The notes under the pieces were generated by a model. That model searched no databases and was not told the DNA's origin. It saw only the letters and a list, made by a program, of their open reading frames with translations. A stretch of DNA of 64,000 bases from Larimichthys crocea (lineage: Eukaryota; Chordata; Actinopteri; Sciaenidae): contig NC_040012.1 of the NCBI RefSeq assembly GCF_000972845.2, positions 9,031,552-9,095,551 of the forward strand. The letters are read 5' to 3'. The first letter of the stretch is position 1. The number at the start of each line of letters is the position of its first letter. Made by a program: the position numbers and the translations under genes. Shown here piece after piece: positions 1-17,633 of this stretch.

Positions 1-352
1 CTCAAGAATGCCCCGTCAACCATCCTCCTATCTCATCAACTCAGCTCTTGGACTCCTGCCACCTGCACACTAAACTCAGTCTTCAATTGCTTCAGTCTGT
101 TGGTTTCTGTTTCTAAGTCCATAATTGTTCAGCTTAACAGCTTCAGTGAAGAACAGAAAATGGTGGAGGAGATAAAAGTTTAAAATTTAATAAAGGATTC
201 ACAACACTGTTACCTTAATATTATATTACATTAGAAAAAACTTCTCTGTAGTAGAGTGCCTCAAAATTGTAAGTTTCTTAAGTAGCAAATATACTTTGTA
301 TTTGTGGCCCTATAACTCAAAACACACCACAACATGTGTTTCCTTCTACAGG
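1..352. other. 3' flank of the minus-strand apod gene, no gene seen
   Basis: AT-rich sequence with no ORF of note and no recognisable repeat. It lies downstream of the polyadenylation signal of the minus-strand apod gene. Confidence 0.5.
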
Positions 353-358
353 TTTATT
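353..358 (-). terminator. apod: polyadenylation signal of the minus-strand apod gene
   Basis: Reads AATAAA on the minus strand, about 100 bases past the apod stop codon at 460-462. This fits a short 3' UTR. No competing AATAAA lies between the stop and this site. Confidence 0.6.
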
Positions 359-459
359 GCACTGAGTTTGAAAAACACTTGACATGGCGACACACACCAA
401 ACATCACGTCATTAATCCACATCTCACAGTTCTTTAGGCAGAAACAGGAGTATCTCTGT

Positions 460-1490
460 TTACTGGTTCATGGGGCTGCAGTAAGTCTCGTCCTGGTTTG
501 TGGGGACCAGCTTGTCCACGTTGACTCCAGCAGATGAGAGGATGCTGTGCAGCTCCTCTACGGTCTCCTCAGGCAGGGTGGGCTCTCTGCTCAGGATCCA
601 GGCAAACTCCATGCAGAACAGGCCAAAGTCGGTGCAGCCGTAGACCAGAGAGTGACCCTCATAGTCGGTGGACAACACCCAGTAGGGACCAGGAGGAGAA
701 TCTGCAGGAGAGACCAGTATGAGCGATGAAGCTCAAATGTTCTTATAACGTCATGACTGTGGTTGAATGTTAGAATATATTTGCAATTAATTCAAATGAT
801 TTACCCTCAAAGAAGGAGACCTCCAGTTTGGCGGGCTCAGCGGGGTTCTTGACCTTGGCAGAGCCGACGATGCCGTTAACGGTGCCATCATCACTACACA
901 AAGAGACGAAACATAAAAGACTCATTATACATTCCACTGTATTTTTATACTCTCTGTTTCATTAAAGCTTTCCTTTCATACATTTGAAACAGTATAAAAG
1001 ACACTTCAGTCAAGAACCCTGAAAACACCTGATAAACAGAGTGGCTTTAAAAAGCTTCCATCAAAATAACTTTGTAATTTTACGTCCAAAAATACTATGA
1101 TAAGTCTCTTTCTAAACTTGGAGCCTGTACTCACAGCAGCTCTTGGTTGAAGACCCCGATGACTCCAGGACTCTTTGCGCTGTAGGTGGCAGTGCCGCAC
1201 TCACCTTTCTGGAAGGCTGTTGGCAGCTTCTGGATCTCATACCACTTACCAATGTACTGCAGAGGAAACAAAAGGAGGTTCACACACCAAGAAGTAGATA
1301 CTGAACATTTCATTTTAGCAGTATTGTGCACATATCATGCTGCAGGAAGAGTTTGAGTTTGAGTTTTTACCCTGCTAGCGTCAAAGTTGACTTGCACAGC
1401 AGGTTTGGGGCATCTGCCGAACTTCAGCCCCTGAGCGCTGGCTGCCAGCACAGACAGCAGAGTCAAGGAAATCACCTGCATGGCCTTCAT
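460..1490 (-). CDS. apod: apolipoprotein D (lipocalin), four coding exons
   Basis: Secreted lipocalin that carries small hydrophobic ligands. Coding exons on the minus strand are 1490-1371, 1256-1135, 893-805 and 701-460. All introns are GT-AG and the joined frame gives 190 residues, against 189 recalled for human APOD. Residues 1-20 form a signal peptide (MKAMQVISLTLLSVLAASAQ); Met4 is a possible alternative start. The lipocalin signature G-x-W-Y-E lies at 43-47. The PYWVLSTDY strand lies at 116-124, followed by FAWILSR. Cysteines at 27, 60, 133 and 185 match the two family disulfides. A fifth, Cys140 (LFCMEF), replaces the His of the usual LFHVDF and is unusual. The N-glycosylation sequon that follows the second conserved cysteine in human APOD and in the sister gene is absent here (CGTATYS). 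The gene is divergent from the second apod 7 kb away; the two are diverged paralogs. Confidence 0.93.
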
Positions 1491-1656
1491 CTTTATACCA
1501 CGACCTGCAGAGAACAGAACAGACAGCATGATGAAACAGCTGGCTTCATATCAGGAGGATAAACTGCAGGAGACAGAAATGAAGAGGAGTCATTCATGGC
1601 TGCTCACCTGTATGTAATCAGCGGTGCTGTGTGGATGTTTTGAAGCTCTTTTATAG
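1491..1656 (-). promoter_or_regulatory. apod: TATA-box promoter and 5' UTR intron of the minus-strand apod gene
   Basis: On the minus strand CTATAAAA lies at 1656-1649, so transcription should start near 1626. A short untranslated exon would end at 1608 with the donor CAG|GTGAGC. A CTGCAG acceptor at 1505 resumes the transcript 14 bases before the ATG at 1490. Element order and spacing are read from sequence; the start site is inferred. Confidence 0.5.
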
Positions 1657-2577
1657 AGCTAATAACCTGAAGCGTCCTTATTAGTCACATTCTTTAGCCC
1701 GTCTGTGTTTACATGTGAGAGTGTGAAGAGGTGGAGTGAGAGTTGACACCTGTTCAAACAGGCCTCACACCTTCTTATCTTTGTAAAACTTTAGCTATCT
1801 CATTGATTCCTCTGTGTTCATTCATGTTACTGATAATAAACCTTTTTTTTTCAGCCTTTCCAAAAACTGGCAAGATAAATGTGAAAATTACAAACAAGAT
1901 CCAGCATGACAAGATCACCTAAAAAATGCTCCAACAGATATATTAAAGCAGCCAAGCTGATTTTTAATTAAGCACAGAGCCTCATGTAACCCCTAGCATG
2001 ATTGTAGACTCTCACTTGTAACAATGTGGCCCAAATCCATATCAATTATTTTGTATTTTATTATTTGTTAGTAATGTTATTCTTCCTTTCAAATCAAGTG
2101 AAATTACAGCACAGTCACATGTTCAGAGACACAACACAGGCATAAATCATGACTTTCATCCATCAACCCAGTGAAAACAGATAAATATACATTATGGAAA
2201 AAAAATCCACATGAATAATTAGTTTCAGTGTCTTTTTAGCTCACATCAACTAAAAAACATGAACTCTTCAGGGACCACTTAGTCAAAAATGCGTCTGTTT
2301 TCAAACTGTAACCTTGTTTTCCATGTAGTAAACATCTTTAACCTTCTCCCTGCATTGTGGTACTGCAGGGGGCTGCAGCCTCAGCCAAGAGACTGTAATT
2401 ATCTTCATCACAATTAGAAGAAGGATTTTCTTCCCCCTTCTATATCCTCTGGTAATATTCATAAAGGCAGTTGTAAATTTTGTTCAAAGAGGTGCTGATG
2501 TGGCCTCTGAAGGCCTTCTTTCATTTTAAAATTAGCAGGTGACCTTTTCTGACAAGAAAGTAAGTACACTTTTTGTT

Positions 2578-2764
2578 GGCCTTTTCAAGCTTTATTTATG
2601 ATAGAAACAACTGAAGAGTGACAGGAATGTGGGGAGAGAGATGGGGAATGACATGCGGGGAAAAAGCCACAAGTCACATTCAAACCCTGGGCTTCCGCAA
2701 CAAGGACTGAGCCTTCGTACATGGGACGGCTGCTCTACCAACTGAACTCAACGCCGCCCCTTCC
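2578..2764 (-). mobile_element. tRNA-derived SINE
   Basis: On the minus strand the head (from about 2764) reads GGGGCGGCGTTGAGTTCAG followed by TTGGTAGAGC, a tRNA A-box-like stretch. About 50 bases on comes GGGTTTGAAT, a decayed B box. A body with ATGTCATTCCCC and CTCTCTCCCCACA follows, then an AATAAAG-rich tail near 2590. This order is that of a SINE type common in teleosts. It is not a functional tRNA gene, because the B box is mutated and there is no cloverleaf 3' half. Confidence 0.75.
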
Positions 2765-4928
2765 AGTCTGCTTTTAATGGAGAAATATTTTTCTTTGGGA
2801 TTTTGGCGGATATATACTTAAACGATAAAAGGATCAGCTGCTACAAAGAATGAGATTTCTGATTGCAGTGGAGTTGCAAAGACATTGAAAAATGTAAATA
2901 AAACAAGATAGAAAAAAACTCAGTTTTTCAATCTTTAAATATAAGTGCAGTCTCAAGTGAACATTTAATTTTCCTTTTTTCCCCTCTCAGTTTACCAAAG
3001 CGCACACAGGTGTGAAGAGAGATTAATTGGGCACAGGTGCATCTTGTTTTCTTGATGCACCACTCACTCAGTCGCTCTCTCTCTGCCTCTTGGATTCACT
3101 TTTTAATCCCTGCCTTGCTTTTGCACACAGCTTAAGGGCCTTGGAAATCACTTGCACTGGAAATGGGTTGAAGCTGATGCAGTCTTTGGTGATTTATCAA
3201 CAGAAGAGATGAAGAATCATAATCAGACAAATAGCTGCAGGACACAAAATGCTCATTAAAAACATCCAGTGTTTAACTATCCCTATAAACAGCAACAGAA
3301 TTACTGAAAAGAAGGCCAGAGCTGCAGTAGATTATGATAAACTGATTCAGTTGTTGAATTTGAATCAGTTATCAATTATTACTTTCAATGCACTATCTAC
3401 AGCCTCACTAATGCTAGGTCTTATAATGTTTTAGACAATAAAACTTGATGTCTCATGATATGTTTTTAATTGAGCAAAATGTATGCACAAAAGTATTTTT
3501 CAAAACTCAATACATAACATTTAAAGTCAGATACGTCCATTTGATCCTCCTGTTTTGGCAAAGATATATTGAAAACAAAGCATCATTCGCCTGCATCCAG
3601 CATTCTTCTTGTTCACAACATAACCTGCAGCTGAACTGTTTTGTTTTGCATGAGTGAGAAGTCAAAAAAGGTCACTCGGTCGTATCGATCCTTGCTGGAT
3701 CCTGTTGTTGCACTCAAACAGTTTCACCTGAGAATCAATGTGACACATTCTCAGGCCTGTTTGACCACAAGCATGAAAATAAAACCAATGGGTATCTTAT
3801 CTTTATGAAAAGAGAACCATATCCTGTATCAGTTTGAACAAACATTTACCTGTGACCCATGTGGTGATAATGTTAAACGTTTATGGACAATGAAGCAAAA
3901 CGGTGATCTTGCTTAATCACATGCTTAAATTTACACTACAAGCTTTTAGATATTGTTTAATGTGCGTACAACTTGCATATTTTTTTGATATCACATACTA
4001 ATCTTATGAGTAATGAGTGATCTGGGAGTTGTTGTGCCTGTGGTAGGTACCTCAATCTAATCAAAAGCAGGTGTGTTTGTTCCAATTAGTTTGGTTTCTG
4101 TGTAACTGAAGAAAAAATCTAAAATATTTGACCTTGCTTTGCTTTTTGGTGCATGCATATTCTGTTAAGAACAAAATAAAGAAAATTGCCTTGAAAAGAG
4201 TCTTTTGTCTACCTTTGTGTAACCTTTTAGACATTAGGCAAACATTACTTGGTTGTTTCTATGAATCTTTTTCTAACAAAAGATCATTTTCACCGACAGA
4301 TACAAATTGTACGTTTCTGTTTGTATAAATAATAAAATAAAACGTGTAAATGGTAGATATAGATTACAGACAGATATATATTTCACTGCAATCATTTTAA
4401 CAGATATATTTGTTTTGAAGTTTTTGTTGCAACAAATGAAACATTTAGGACGCTTTTGTAACTTGTGATGCTGTTTTTCATGGTTTTATTGTTCTGTAGT
4501 ACTCAGTGGGATGATCGAGTCCACATTTACAGTGATAAATCTCTGACCTTGCACATAACAGAAAACATTTTAGTTTAAATGTTCTCAGAACATCCATTAA
4601 AGCTACATTATCTGCGTTTTCTGCTTTAAAAACTGATGTTTACTTGATTGTTCTTTTTGTGCTTGCAGCCTTTAGAGCAGTCCTGCTCTAATTTCTTTCT
4701 AACTGTTAATTAAATCACTTTCTTTTAGTGACGAAACAATGCTTTGATCCCTTCTTTGCTGCAGCCCTTTCAGACAAACAAAATGCAGTAAATTATTCTT
4801 GGAAAATCTGAAAAAATGAATTTAGGTGAAAGGGTCGGGGGATGTTGGTTGTCTTGAACTTTGTTGCCCCTCAGCAGCAGGAAATATTCTCAAGCTCTGT
4901 GTTACGGCACTTTCACATGTTTAACCTT

Positions 4929-4930
<2 letters not shown>

Positions 4931-4998
<68 letters not shown>
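4931..4998 (+). repeat. (GT)34 microsatellite
   Basis: Uninterrupted GT dinucleotides. The short VCVCVC reading frames across it are artefacts. It directly precedes the hairpin at 5012-5095. Confidence 0.97.
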
Positions 4999-5000
<2 letters not shown>

Positions 5001-5011
5001 ACAGGTGCCAG

Positions 5012-5095
5012 GAGCCTCAACATCATGTAACACTGTCAGTAATGTATGTCAACAATAACATACATGACCGACAGTGTTACATGATGTTGAGGCTC
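5012..5095. repeat. near-perfect 37-bp hairpin
   Basis: The left arm 5012-5048 and right arm 5059-5095 are reverse complements with two mismatches, separated by a 10-base loop. It starts 13 bases after the (GT)n tract. It is not assigned to a family. It could be a foldback element, a local inverted duplication or a transcribed hairpin. Confidence 0.85.
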
Positions 5096-6989
5096 ATCCT
5101 TTGTCCTGAAGACATCAAGTCAAGAACTCGACACTGTGTTTTGATTGATGTCCGTTCACTTCTACAGGTTAAATTGTTAAATTCTTCCAGTTTAACTTCA
5201 AATTAGACATTTTTGTCAAAGCAGGAGACACAAGGGTTTAATAACATTAACAAGGGTTCATTTAAGTATAGTAGTCAATGCCTGAAATTCAACACTTAAA
5301 TTTGCAATATAGTTACACCTGTGTTGACAAGCATCTGAAACGAGGTACGTCTGCTAATTTCCTGTTTTTGTGGACATAATAAAAAAAATTGAATCAAATA
5401 CAGTTTAATATACTTTTTAAAATTCAAAAGGCTGTTCAGGTGAAACCACCCTCAGGCAAAACCCAACAAAGCTGCTCTGATAGATACTTTTTAACGATGG
5501 ATCAAATGACTACTCTACAGCTCTTTTTTTTTTTTTAGCATCTTTCGGCTCATTGTTTTGGTGTTTTGGTCTACATCTCATCATGTATTATCAACCCCAT
5601 TTCCAGCAGTATAGTAGTTATTGTACACTACCCGCTCAAGACTAAACAGATACACAAAGTCAACAACATTTAGCAAATGAAGAAGCAAATATTTTCTCCA
5701 AGATTTGGTAAAAAGCTCAAAACAGAGTGAATATTTACCTTGCATTCATCAAGTCATTGGAAATATGTCTCAGAATAAATGCTCTGTGTCTGCTGAATGT
5801 GTAATTAAGCAACTGTTTTAAATTACAGACTGTTGTGCTGCCCCCAAGTGGCCATAAAACCTCAATTAATAGTGTTTTTTAAGTTCTATTTTTATTGAGC
5901 ATCCAGTTTCCATCAGCAAAAGGCTGTACAGCATGGAAACCTAGAGGTGTAGGTGGGTAGGCGGTGCTTTTGGAAGCTTTCCTGCTCAATGGCTGTTTAA
6001 GTTGATGAATGGGCAGCATTAGTACTGATGGCTGAAAAGGCAGAGAAAAGAGCGCCATCTACAGACATATCACAGGGCACACACCTGACTGAGCCTTGGA
6101 AGTGGCCAACACAAGCAGCTTTGTTGATGACCACGGATTTATTCCTCCATGTCATGATGAACAAAAACCTTAAATTACAAGCATGTGATAAAAAAACAAA
6201 AACAACAGTTTCATCTGTATCTTTAATTTCTTTGTATTTTAACTTTTTCTTTCTCCATCTTTGAGCTTTGAACTGCGGTTCTTTCCTTGATCATTCACTG
6301 ACCAGTCAGGCACATTGCCCGCCGCCTTTCATTTAACCAGGCTTTGATGTATCCGGGTGTAAGTCATACCTCTCTGAAATGTATTAGCTGGAAATTGAGC
6401 CCTTAGATCTTTCTCTTATTGAATTTAACCTTGCTTGTAGCCTTGGGGCTTTGTCTGTGTGTTGACAGCATTTAATGGTATTTCCTTTTTAACTGAGTGT
6501 TTGATTTAAACTGTTCTGAGTGTCAAACAACTCTGGTTAACTACCAACACATGCATTTGCAATGCTTTGCCTCGTTTTACAAGTGTCACAGAAAGGCTAA
6601 ACAAGTGAGCTAATAGGAAAAGAAACAGCAGCGGGGAAGTGGAAATGCACACTGCATTTTCAAACAGATTTACCACCAACAGATTAACATTGCCTAGTAC
6701 TTGATTGTGTGAAAATGATGCTCTTGAATGCTCTTGGACTCGTTGCCTTTGCAGCCTGTTCCAAGTGGACTTGGCCTGAGTCGTCTGTTTCCAGCAGACT
6801 GACAGGATGAGAGTCACCAGGCAGGCTGGCAGAAAACCAACACAGATCAACAGAGAGGAGAGGTTTCTGCTCACAGCACACTGAGAAAGAAATGTGAGCC
6901 AAGGGTTGAAACATGTGGGCATAGAAATCACAGGAGACCAGAGGCATATAATGTGTGTTATACATAATAATAACCACTGCTTTCACATG

Positions 6990-7011
6990 CACACACACAC
7001 ACACACACACC
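6990..7011 (+). repeat. (AC)n microsatellite
   Basis: About eleven AC units within otherwise unremarkable intergenic DNA. Confidence 0.9.
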
Positions 7012-7549
7012 ACTGTGCTCTCATCTTTCCCATAGTGCTTAATTAGAAGTCAGAGCATCACCAAAACGAATGCACGCTTGTTTCTTCATCTTCATGTTCT
7101 TGGGGGTACTGTTGAATAGTAATAATAAAAAAATGACCTCCTAAGTCCTTTCCTAACCACTTTTCCTTTAAACCTCGATGGAAAACGATATGGGGTCAAG
7201 GAAAGATGTGAAGGAGAATTTATGAGTTTGTCACACTGAGTATGGTCGCTCACCCTCCTGTCCTATCATGTCAAAGATGGCTGAACACAGAACAACCTTC
7301 ATATATGATCAAAGCTTTTATATCATGTCATCAATTCTGTTTTTCTTTAATTTTTGGTTGTGAATGACTGAACAATGTGGAGAGGAGATAAGAAAGAAAG
7401 CATTAAAGATCCTTTCCTTAACATTTAGAGATTTCGCACACCTCTTATCATGGCGGCTATGTGAATACTTCCAGGTCATTTCCCTCAGTTAGGAAAACTT
7501 CCTGAGCAAAATAAACCAACTTTTGTTCTTGTTCTTCTTTGTCCGAAGC

Positions 7550-7860
7550 ATATTAAGACATTTCACTGTGGACCATGGACGTACAACAGATAGTGGTGCT
7601 AGATTGAAAAGTCAGAGGATCGCCAAAGCTTTAACATTTCACCTCCATGAGAAACATGAATGTCAAATTTCATGGGAACTCATCCAATAATCTTTTACTT
7701 AAAACCACAAATGGGGATCACCCAAAGTCATTCAGATTCATTGTCTGGGTTTGATGAATATCTGTAATAAATTTCATGGCAATCTATTCAAAAGTCCGGA
7801 TCACAGCAGTGGACTGACAGACGGACATTGAGCCGTGCTGCTCGCATGGTTATAAAGGTT
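7550..7860 (+). repeat. dispersed teleost repeat (atttcatggcaatc type)
   Basis: Contains AAATTTCATGGCAATC, AAAAGTCAGAGGATCGCCAAAG and a CAGTGGACTGACAGACGGAC segment. Several of these words recur at 19235-19390 (AAAAGTCAGAGGAACACCG, GACATTTCA/GATATTTCAGTGTGGACC). The cross-match is seen in the window; wide occurrence in fish is recalled. Non-coding. Confidence 0.65.
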
Positions 7861-8499
7861 AAATCTAATTCATTTTGTGAATCCTTTCTTAACCACAACT
7901 GTCAAGACGTTTTCCTTCACATGTTTAAAAATACAATTCAAAATGGAATCCATTTTTGTAAGACATGCATTAAAGGAATCCTCAGATATAAAAAAAAAAT
8001 CCACATTCCTGCCCATCCAAAGCAGACGAACATCCAGATTGTTTTATAACATTTCTACTGGTATGTCCCCCATGACTCCACTTTGCTAATAGTTTACTTC
8101 ATGTCTGAAATAAAGCTGGCTCCACACAAAGACACCCATTGATGACACAAAGTCACAGCACTGCAAAGTCTGGCAGAGGGCAACGTCTCTAATTCAAATA
8201 CCAGGATTTGTCAGAGGGAGAGAACGTATATCTGAACCACCAGGCCACAGAGGTAAAAACATATGTTTAGTATAAATCATTATTTTGTGCTTTTTAATAG
8301 TAAGTAAGTAAACTCTTGCATTTACAATGTTATTGTTTGTGGAGTCTTCTGATTATATCTTATTTTTTTCTGTTGTTTTGTGCCTTATTTACATATAGTT
8401 TAGATTTAATGTTCTTAATCTGCAGCCTGCCGTGTAATGATTAGTTTTTGTTTTTGGTTGACAAACTTTTGCAGGTAACAAAAACCCAGCGTCTCTACC

Positions 8500-10095
8500 A
8501 TGAAGTTATCTTTGGTTCTGGTCTTTGCATTCATCCTCCCGCTCATCAGGGCTCAAGTACCTCACTGGGGACCATGTCCAGAACCGTCCGTCCAAGCAGC
8601 GTTCACCCTCAAACAGGTACAAGATCCTTTGTATAGAAAACTAGCAGACCAATGATGGTGTGTGGATAACATGATGTTTTGGGACCAAAACAGTCAATTT
8701 AAAAGGAAAAAAACCCCCTGCATGGCTGTTTCCACATTTAAATTGGCCATTATTTAATCAGATTTCTTTTTTTTTAAATATAAATGTGCTAATAAATTAC
8801 AGTGTATAATATTATATTTGATGTGATTTTTATTCCATAGCAAGTTTTCATTAATAATCAAACACCACAACACAATCCTTAAAAATAAACACGTAATACA
8901 CCAGATTTTTCCACCCATGGCGGTTAATAGAGTGTTTTGTTAAAAGATGCTATGGCAGAGGGGAGAAAACTCCCACCATTTACAAGCCAATGACACAGTA
9001 TGAAGGACTAATAATTGAATTGAATAATATACAATATAAAGTGTAAAGTGTCTTATGGACCATTTATTAAATGTTTTTGCTCATAAATGGGTTGAAAGTA
9101 AGTGTGACTGAATTATTATCACTTTTCTCGTCGTAGTTGGACAGGGTGGAGTTAATTTGAAACCAGGAAATAACCTGTAGTGGAGTTAAAAGTAGAAATG
9201 TAGTGGAGTATAAGTGTAAAGTGGCATACAATAGAAATACTGAAGTAAAGTCAGACCTGTACTGAAGAAAATGTGCTGAAGAAAATGGATTTATTCTTCC
9301 TCTGTAGGTAAATAATAGGTTTAACAGGACACCTGCCGTGCATTTTACTGAATCCACTAAAGCATGTAGATTTATTCATACTCTCTCCTGACGGTGTTTC
9401 AAATTGTCTTTGAACTCGTGTGTGTCTTTTGCCCTCACAGTTCATGGGAAGATGGTATGAAATTGCCAAACTGCCGGCCCAGTTTGAGAAAGGACGGTGC
9501 ATCGAAACCAATTTCACTTTGAAGGCAGACAACTCCATTCGGGTGGTCAGCTCTGAAATACTGTGAGTGCTATCTGTAATTTTCTTTGTGCAAATGTGGA
9601 GTCGGGAGGTAATATTTGCATGGCTTGTATTGGCCCTTAATACAACATGAAATTTTAACCATGTGGAATAAAAAACAGAAAAGGAGAGCTGAGGAGAATC
9701 GAAGGGATCGGAGTCGTGGAGGATGCGAAGAATCCTGCCAAGCTGGGAATAAGTTATTCCTATGGTGAGTGAGACTTTTTTGGAAATGTCTGCTGTGTGT
9801 TTATTAATAAGTCAGTTAATAATGTTAGCTGACCTCTTTGCCTGATCTGATCACCACAGTCCTGCCCTACTCCCCTTACTGGATCCTGTCCACCGACTAC
9901 GTGAACACGGCCCTGGTGTACTCCTGCACAGACATCCTGAGGCTCTTCCACGTCGACTTCGCGTGGATCCTGGGCCGAACACGAACCCTGCCGGACTCTA
10001 CCATTGAGAAAGCCAAGGAGATCTTCGCCAACAACAACATCGACGTGACCAGGATGGTTGCCAGCAGGCAGCAAAGCTGTGACAAAACTCTCTGA
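8500..10095 (+). CDS. apod: apolipoprotein D (lipocalin), second copy, four coding exons
   Basis: Secreted lipocalin. Coding exons are 8500-8616, 9441-9562, 9679-9764 and 9860-10095, all GT-AG, giving 186 residues. Intron phases (0, 2, 1) equal those of the minus-strand apod, and exon 2 is 122 bases in both. Residues 1-18 are a signal peptide (MKLSLVLVFAFILPLIRA). The lipocalin GRWYEI motif is at 42-47 and SPYWILSTDY at 113-122, followed by LFHVDFAWILGR. Four cysteines (26, 59, 131, 182) match the two family disulfides. The sequon Asn63-Phe-Thr keeps the glycosylation site found in mammalian APOD. This copy is closer to human APOD around LFHVDFAWIL than the minus-strand copy. It may bind lipids such as progesterone or arachidonic acid, as known for the family. 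Confidence 0.94.
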
Positions 10096-10261
10096 GCAGC
10101 CATAGAAATGCAGCACAAGATGGTGCTGTTGTTGACAGGAAGGAAAAGATTTGATTCATCGTCTGTTCCAGAAACATCTTTGACTAATATTTTATCATAA
10201 TTGTGAGCAGGAGGTTTGATTGTTTATTTATCCAGAGCAGAGTTTCCTTCCTTTTTAAGAC

Positions 10262-10267
10262 AATAAA
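10262..10267 (+). terminator. apod: polyadenylation signal of the plus-strand apod gene
   Basis: AATAAA 167 bases after the stop codon, followed by a GT-rich stretch (TCTGTGTTGTTC). The implied 3' UTR is about 190 bases. Confidence 0.7.
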
Positions 10268-15831
<5,564 letters not shown>

Positions 15832-16420
15832 CAGTCTCAGCGTGTCTTCAGAGTAATAATGGATGATATTCACACCACTCATCACCTCTTTTTTTTTGTC
15901 CTTTTTTGGAGTCAAAAGCAAACCAACCATTTACCGTCTAATGACATATAATTTCCTTTCATAGTTGTCCCAGGTTCAGGCTGTTTAAAACATCCTTAAA
16001 AAAGTCGTCACCAGCTCCAGATGTTGTGAAATTCTTAAGATCCCAGGGATTCCTTCATATGTGGTATGTTAAAATTATGAGCCTGTATCGCGCTCGTGTC
16101 TTTCGACTGCTTCTAAAGTGGATTGCAGGTTTCAGTGTGCCGGAGAACACCTGTTAGGAGCGTAAATTATACATGTGATGGGCAGAGGCTCCATACGCTA
16201 TCGCCCTTAAACATGCTGCAGATGGCATATGATAAACGACGGTCTGCTAAAAACGACTTAAATTATTTATGTGACCCGTGTGTGATAGTCACACGTGTGT
16301 TTGGTTTTATATCTGCAGTGAGTCATGTTACATCATGAATTTGTACATATGTGTACAGTAGTTATGCATCCACAGTATTTTTGTCAAGACTATATATGTG
16401 ACTGGAATGGTCAAAAAGAC

Positions 16421-16426
16421 AATAAA
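16421..16426 (+). terminator. cops9: polyadenylation signal of cops9
   Basis: AATAAA in GACAATAAAAGCACTTTG, 590 bases after the cops9 stop. It implies a 3' UTR of about 610 bases (15832 to about 16445) with no in-frame continuation of coding sequence. Confidence 0.7.
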
Positions 16427-17099
16427 AGCACTTTGTAGATATGATGATATATGTGTGTGGGAAGATTGATTTTTATTCATGCAGCACATTTCTATATACT
16501 CAAAAAAACTTGACAGAAACTACACAAGTTGCTAACATATTTCTGTTTTTCTTCTGTACCTTGCATTCTGGTAGCAATTGCATATTTTGCAATATTGACA
16601 CGGTGAACATTACTTGTGTTGGTGATTATGCTCAGGCTAAAGCTATCAAACAACAGTTTGTTCATAACATTGGGTTGGATTACCAGAAGAAAACAGGAAA
16701 CTTAAGTGTCACTTTGAAAACATTTGCGATATATTGATCCTTGTTTTGACTTCTATTACGCAATTATTCCTGCTCCTATAGCTTTTCTTCTGCTAAATAA
16801 TAAATGTGATCCTCCATTTGTCTAAATTTAACTTCTCAAACTACTGACAAAACACAAAACAATTAGCCAGAACTAACAAACTTCTTTTTCCACTACGTCA
16901 CGTCCTTCTTGTTCTACTACTTCTTTTTCTGCTACATTGGCAACGCCCTGTACCTCGACCTATAGCATATGTAGGTAAAAAGGCAAAATCTAAAGTAGTA
17001 AAAATACAACAATTTGTTTCATAAGTTGTCTATTATATATCTTTTTTTCTGATTACCTAAACTGAACATCAGTTTTGTTAGTTGTGATCATTAACAGTA

Positions 17100-17520
17100 T
17101 AAAGAATGGATGTCATATCACCCACAGCTTTCCTTTTGAAGATCAGACTCTGTGGCTCTGGTCGCCGTCATGTTAGTTTCTGCCTCCGGACTAATCTTAA
17201 AGATCGGCAAAAACGTGGATGATCAGCTGAGCTGAGGGTCTGAATGACGCCTGGTTGCTCAAACATGCTGTCTATAATGGCACCTACCTGTAAGCAGCTA
17301 CGCTGTTAATTATTTATAACTTTAAGCCTTAATATAATGTGAACAGGTGAGTTCTATAACAATTCACCCTCAGTACAGTTGTCTTGAACGGGGAAATTAG
17401 CTACAGAGACCAGAACTGTTTTTTGTACCAGGCTGTAAACATGTTTATTTCTGCTGTAGACTGACTAGCTTCTGGAGCCAGCCTCAAGTGGACATTTGAG
17501 GAACTGCAGAAACACAATAA
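17100..17520 (+). repeat. dispersed fish repeat (ggctgtaaacatgtttatttctgctg type), copy 1
   Basis: Contains ATAACTTTAAGCCTTAATATAA and CAGGCTGTAAACATGTTTAT followed by TTCTGCTGTAGACTGAC and CAGCCTCAAGTGG. The first block recurs at 18953-19170 and the second in two oppositely oriented copies at 59336-59813, so its repetitive nature is shown within the window. Non-coding; class unknown. Confidence 0.75.
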
Positions 17521-17633
17521 AATGTATCTTAATGATGCTCAGTAATGCAAACATCTACATTGATTGATCGATAGGTCAGCTGACGGAAGGGGTTTGTTAT
17601 AAGATTATTGAATTGTTCTGTCATAGCTAAATC

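Larger units (their letters stand above)
1657..8499. other. intergenic region between the two divergent apod genes
   Basis: About 6.8 kb without a convincing gene. It holds a tRNA-derived SINE (2578-2764), a (GT)n tract (4931-4998), a near-perfect hairpin (5012-5095), an (AC)n tract (6990-7011) and a dispersed fish repeat (7550-7860). An AG acceptor-like site (TTTTGCAG, ending 8474) sits just before the plus-strand apod ATG, so that gene probably has an untranslated first exon here. I could not place that exon. Confidence 0.6.

Noticed and set aside
2690..2764. tRNA gene on the minus strand
   Set aside because: A-box-like sequence is present, but the B box is mutated and the rest is a SINE body.
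5020..5050. miR-200a/141-like microRNA gene
   Set aside because: Only the seed AACACTG matches; it is on the wrong arm, and the hairpin is too perfectly paired for that family.
4842..5206. Three overlapping ORFs with long Val-Cys runs
   Set aside because: They are translations of the (GT)34 microsatellite.
9760..10118. Minus-strand ORF of 118 codons across apod exon 4
   Set aside because: Shadow of the plus-strand apod exon, with no domain and low-complexity composition.
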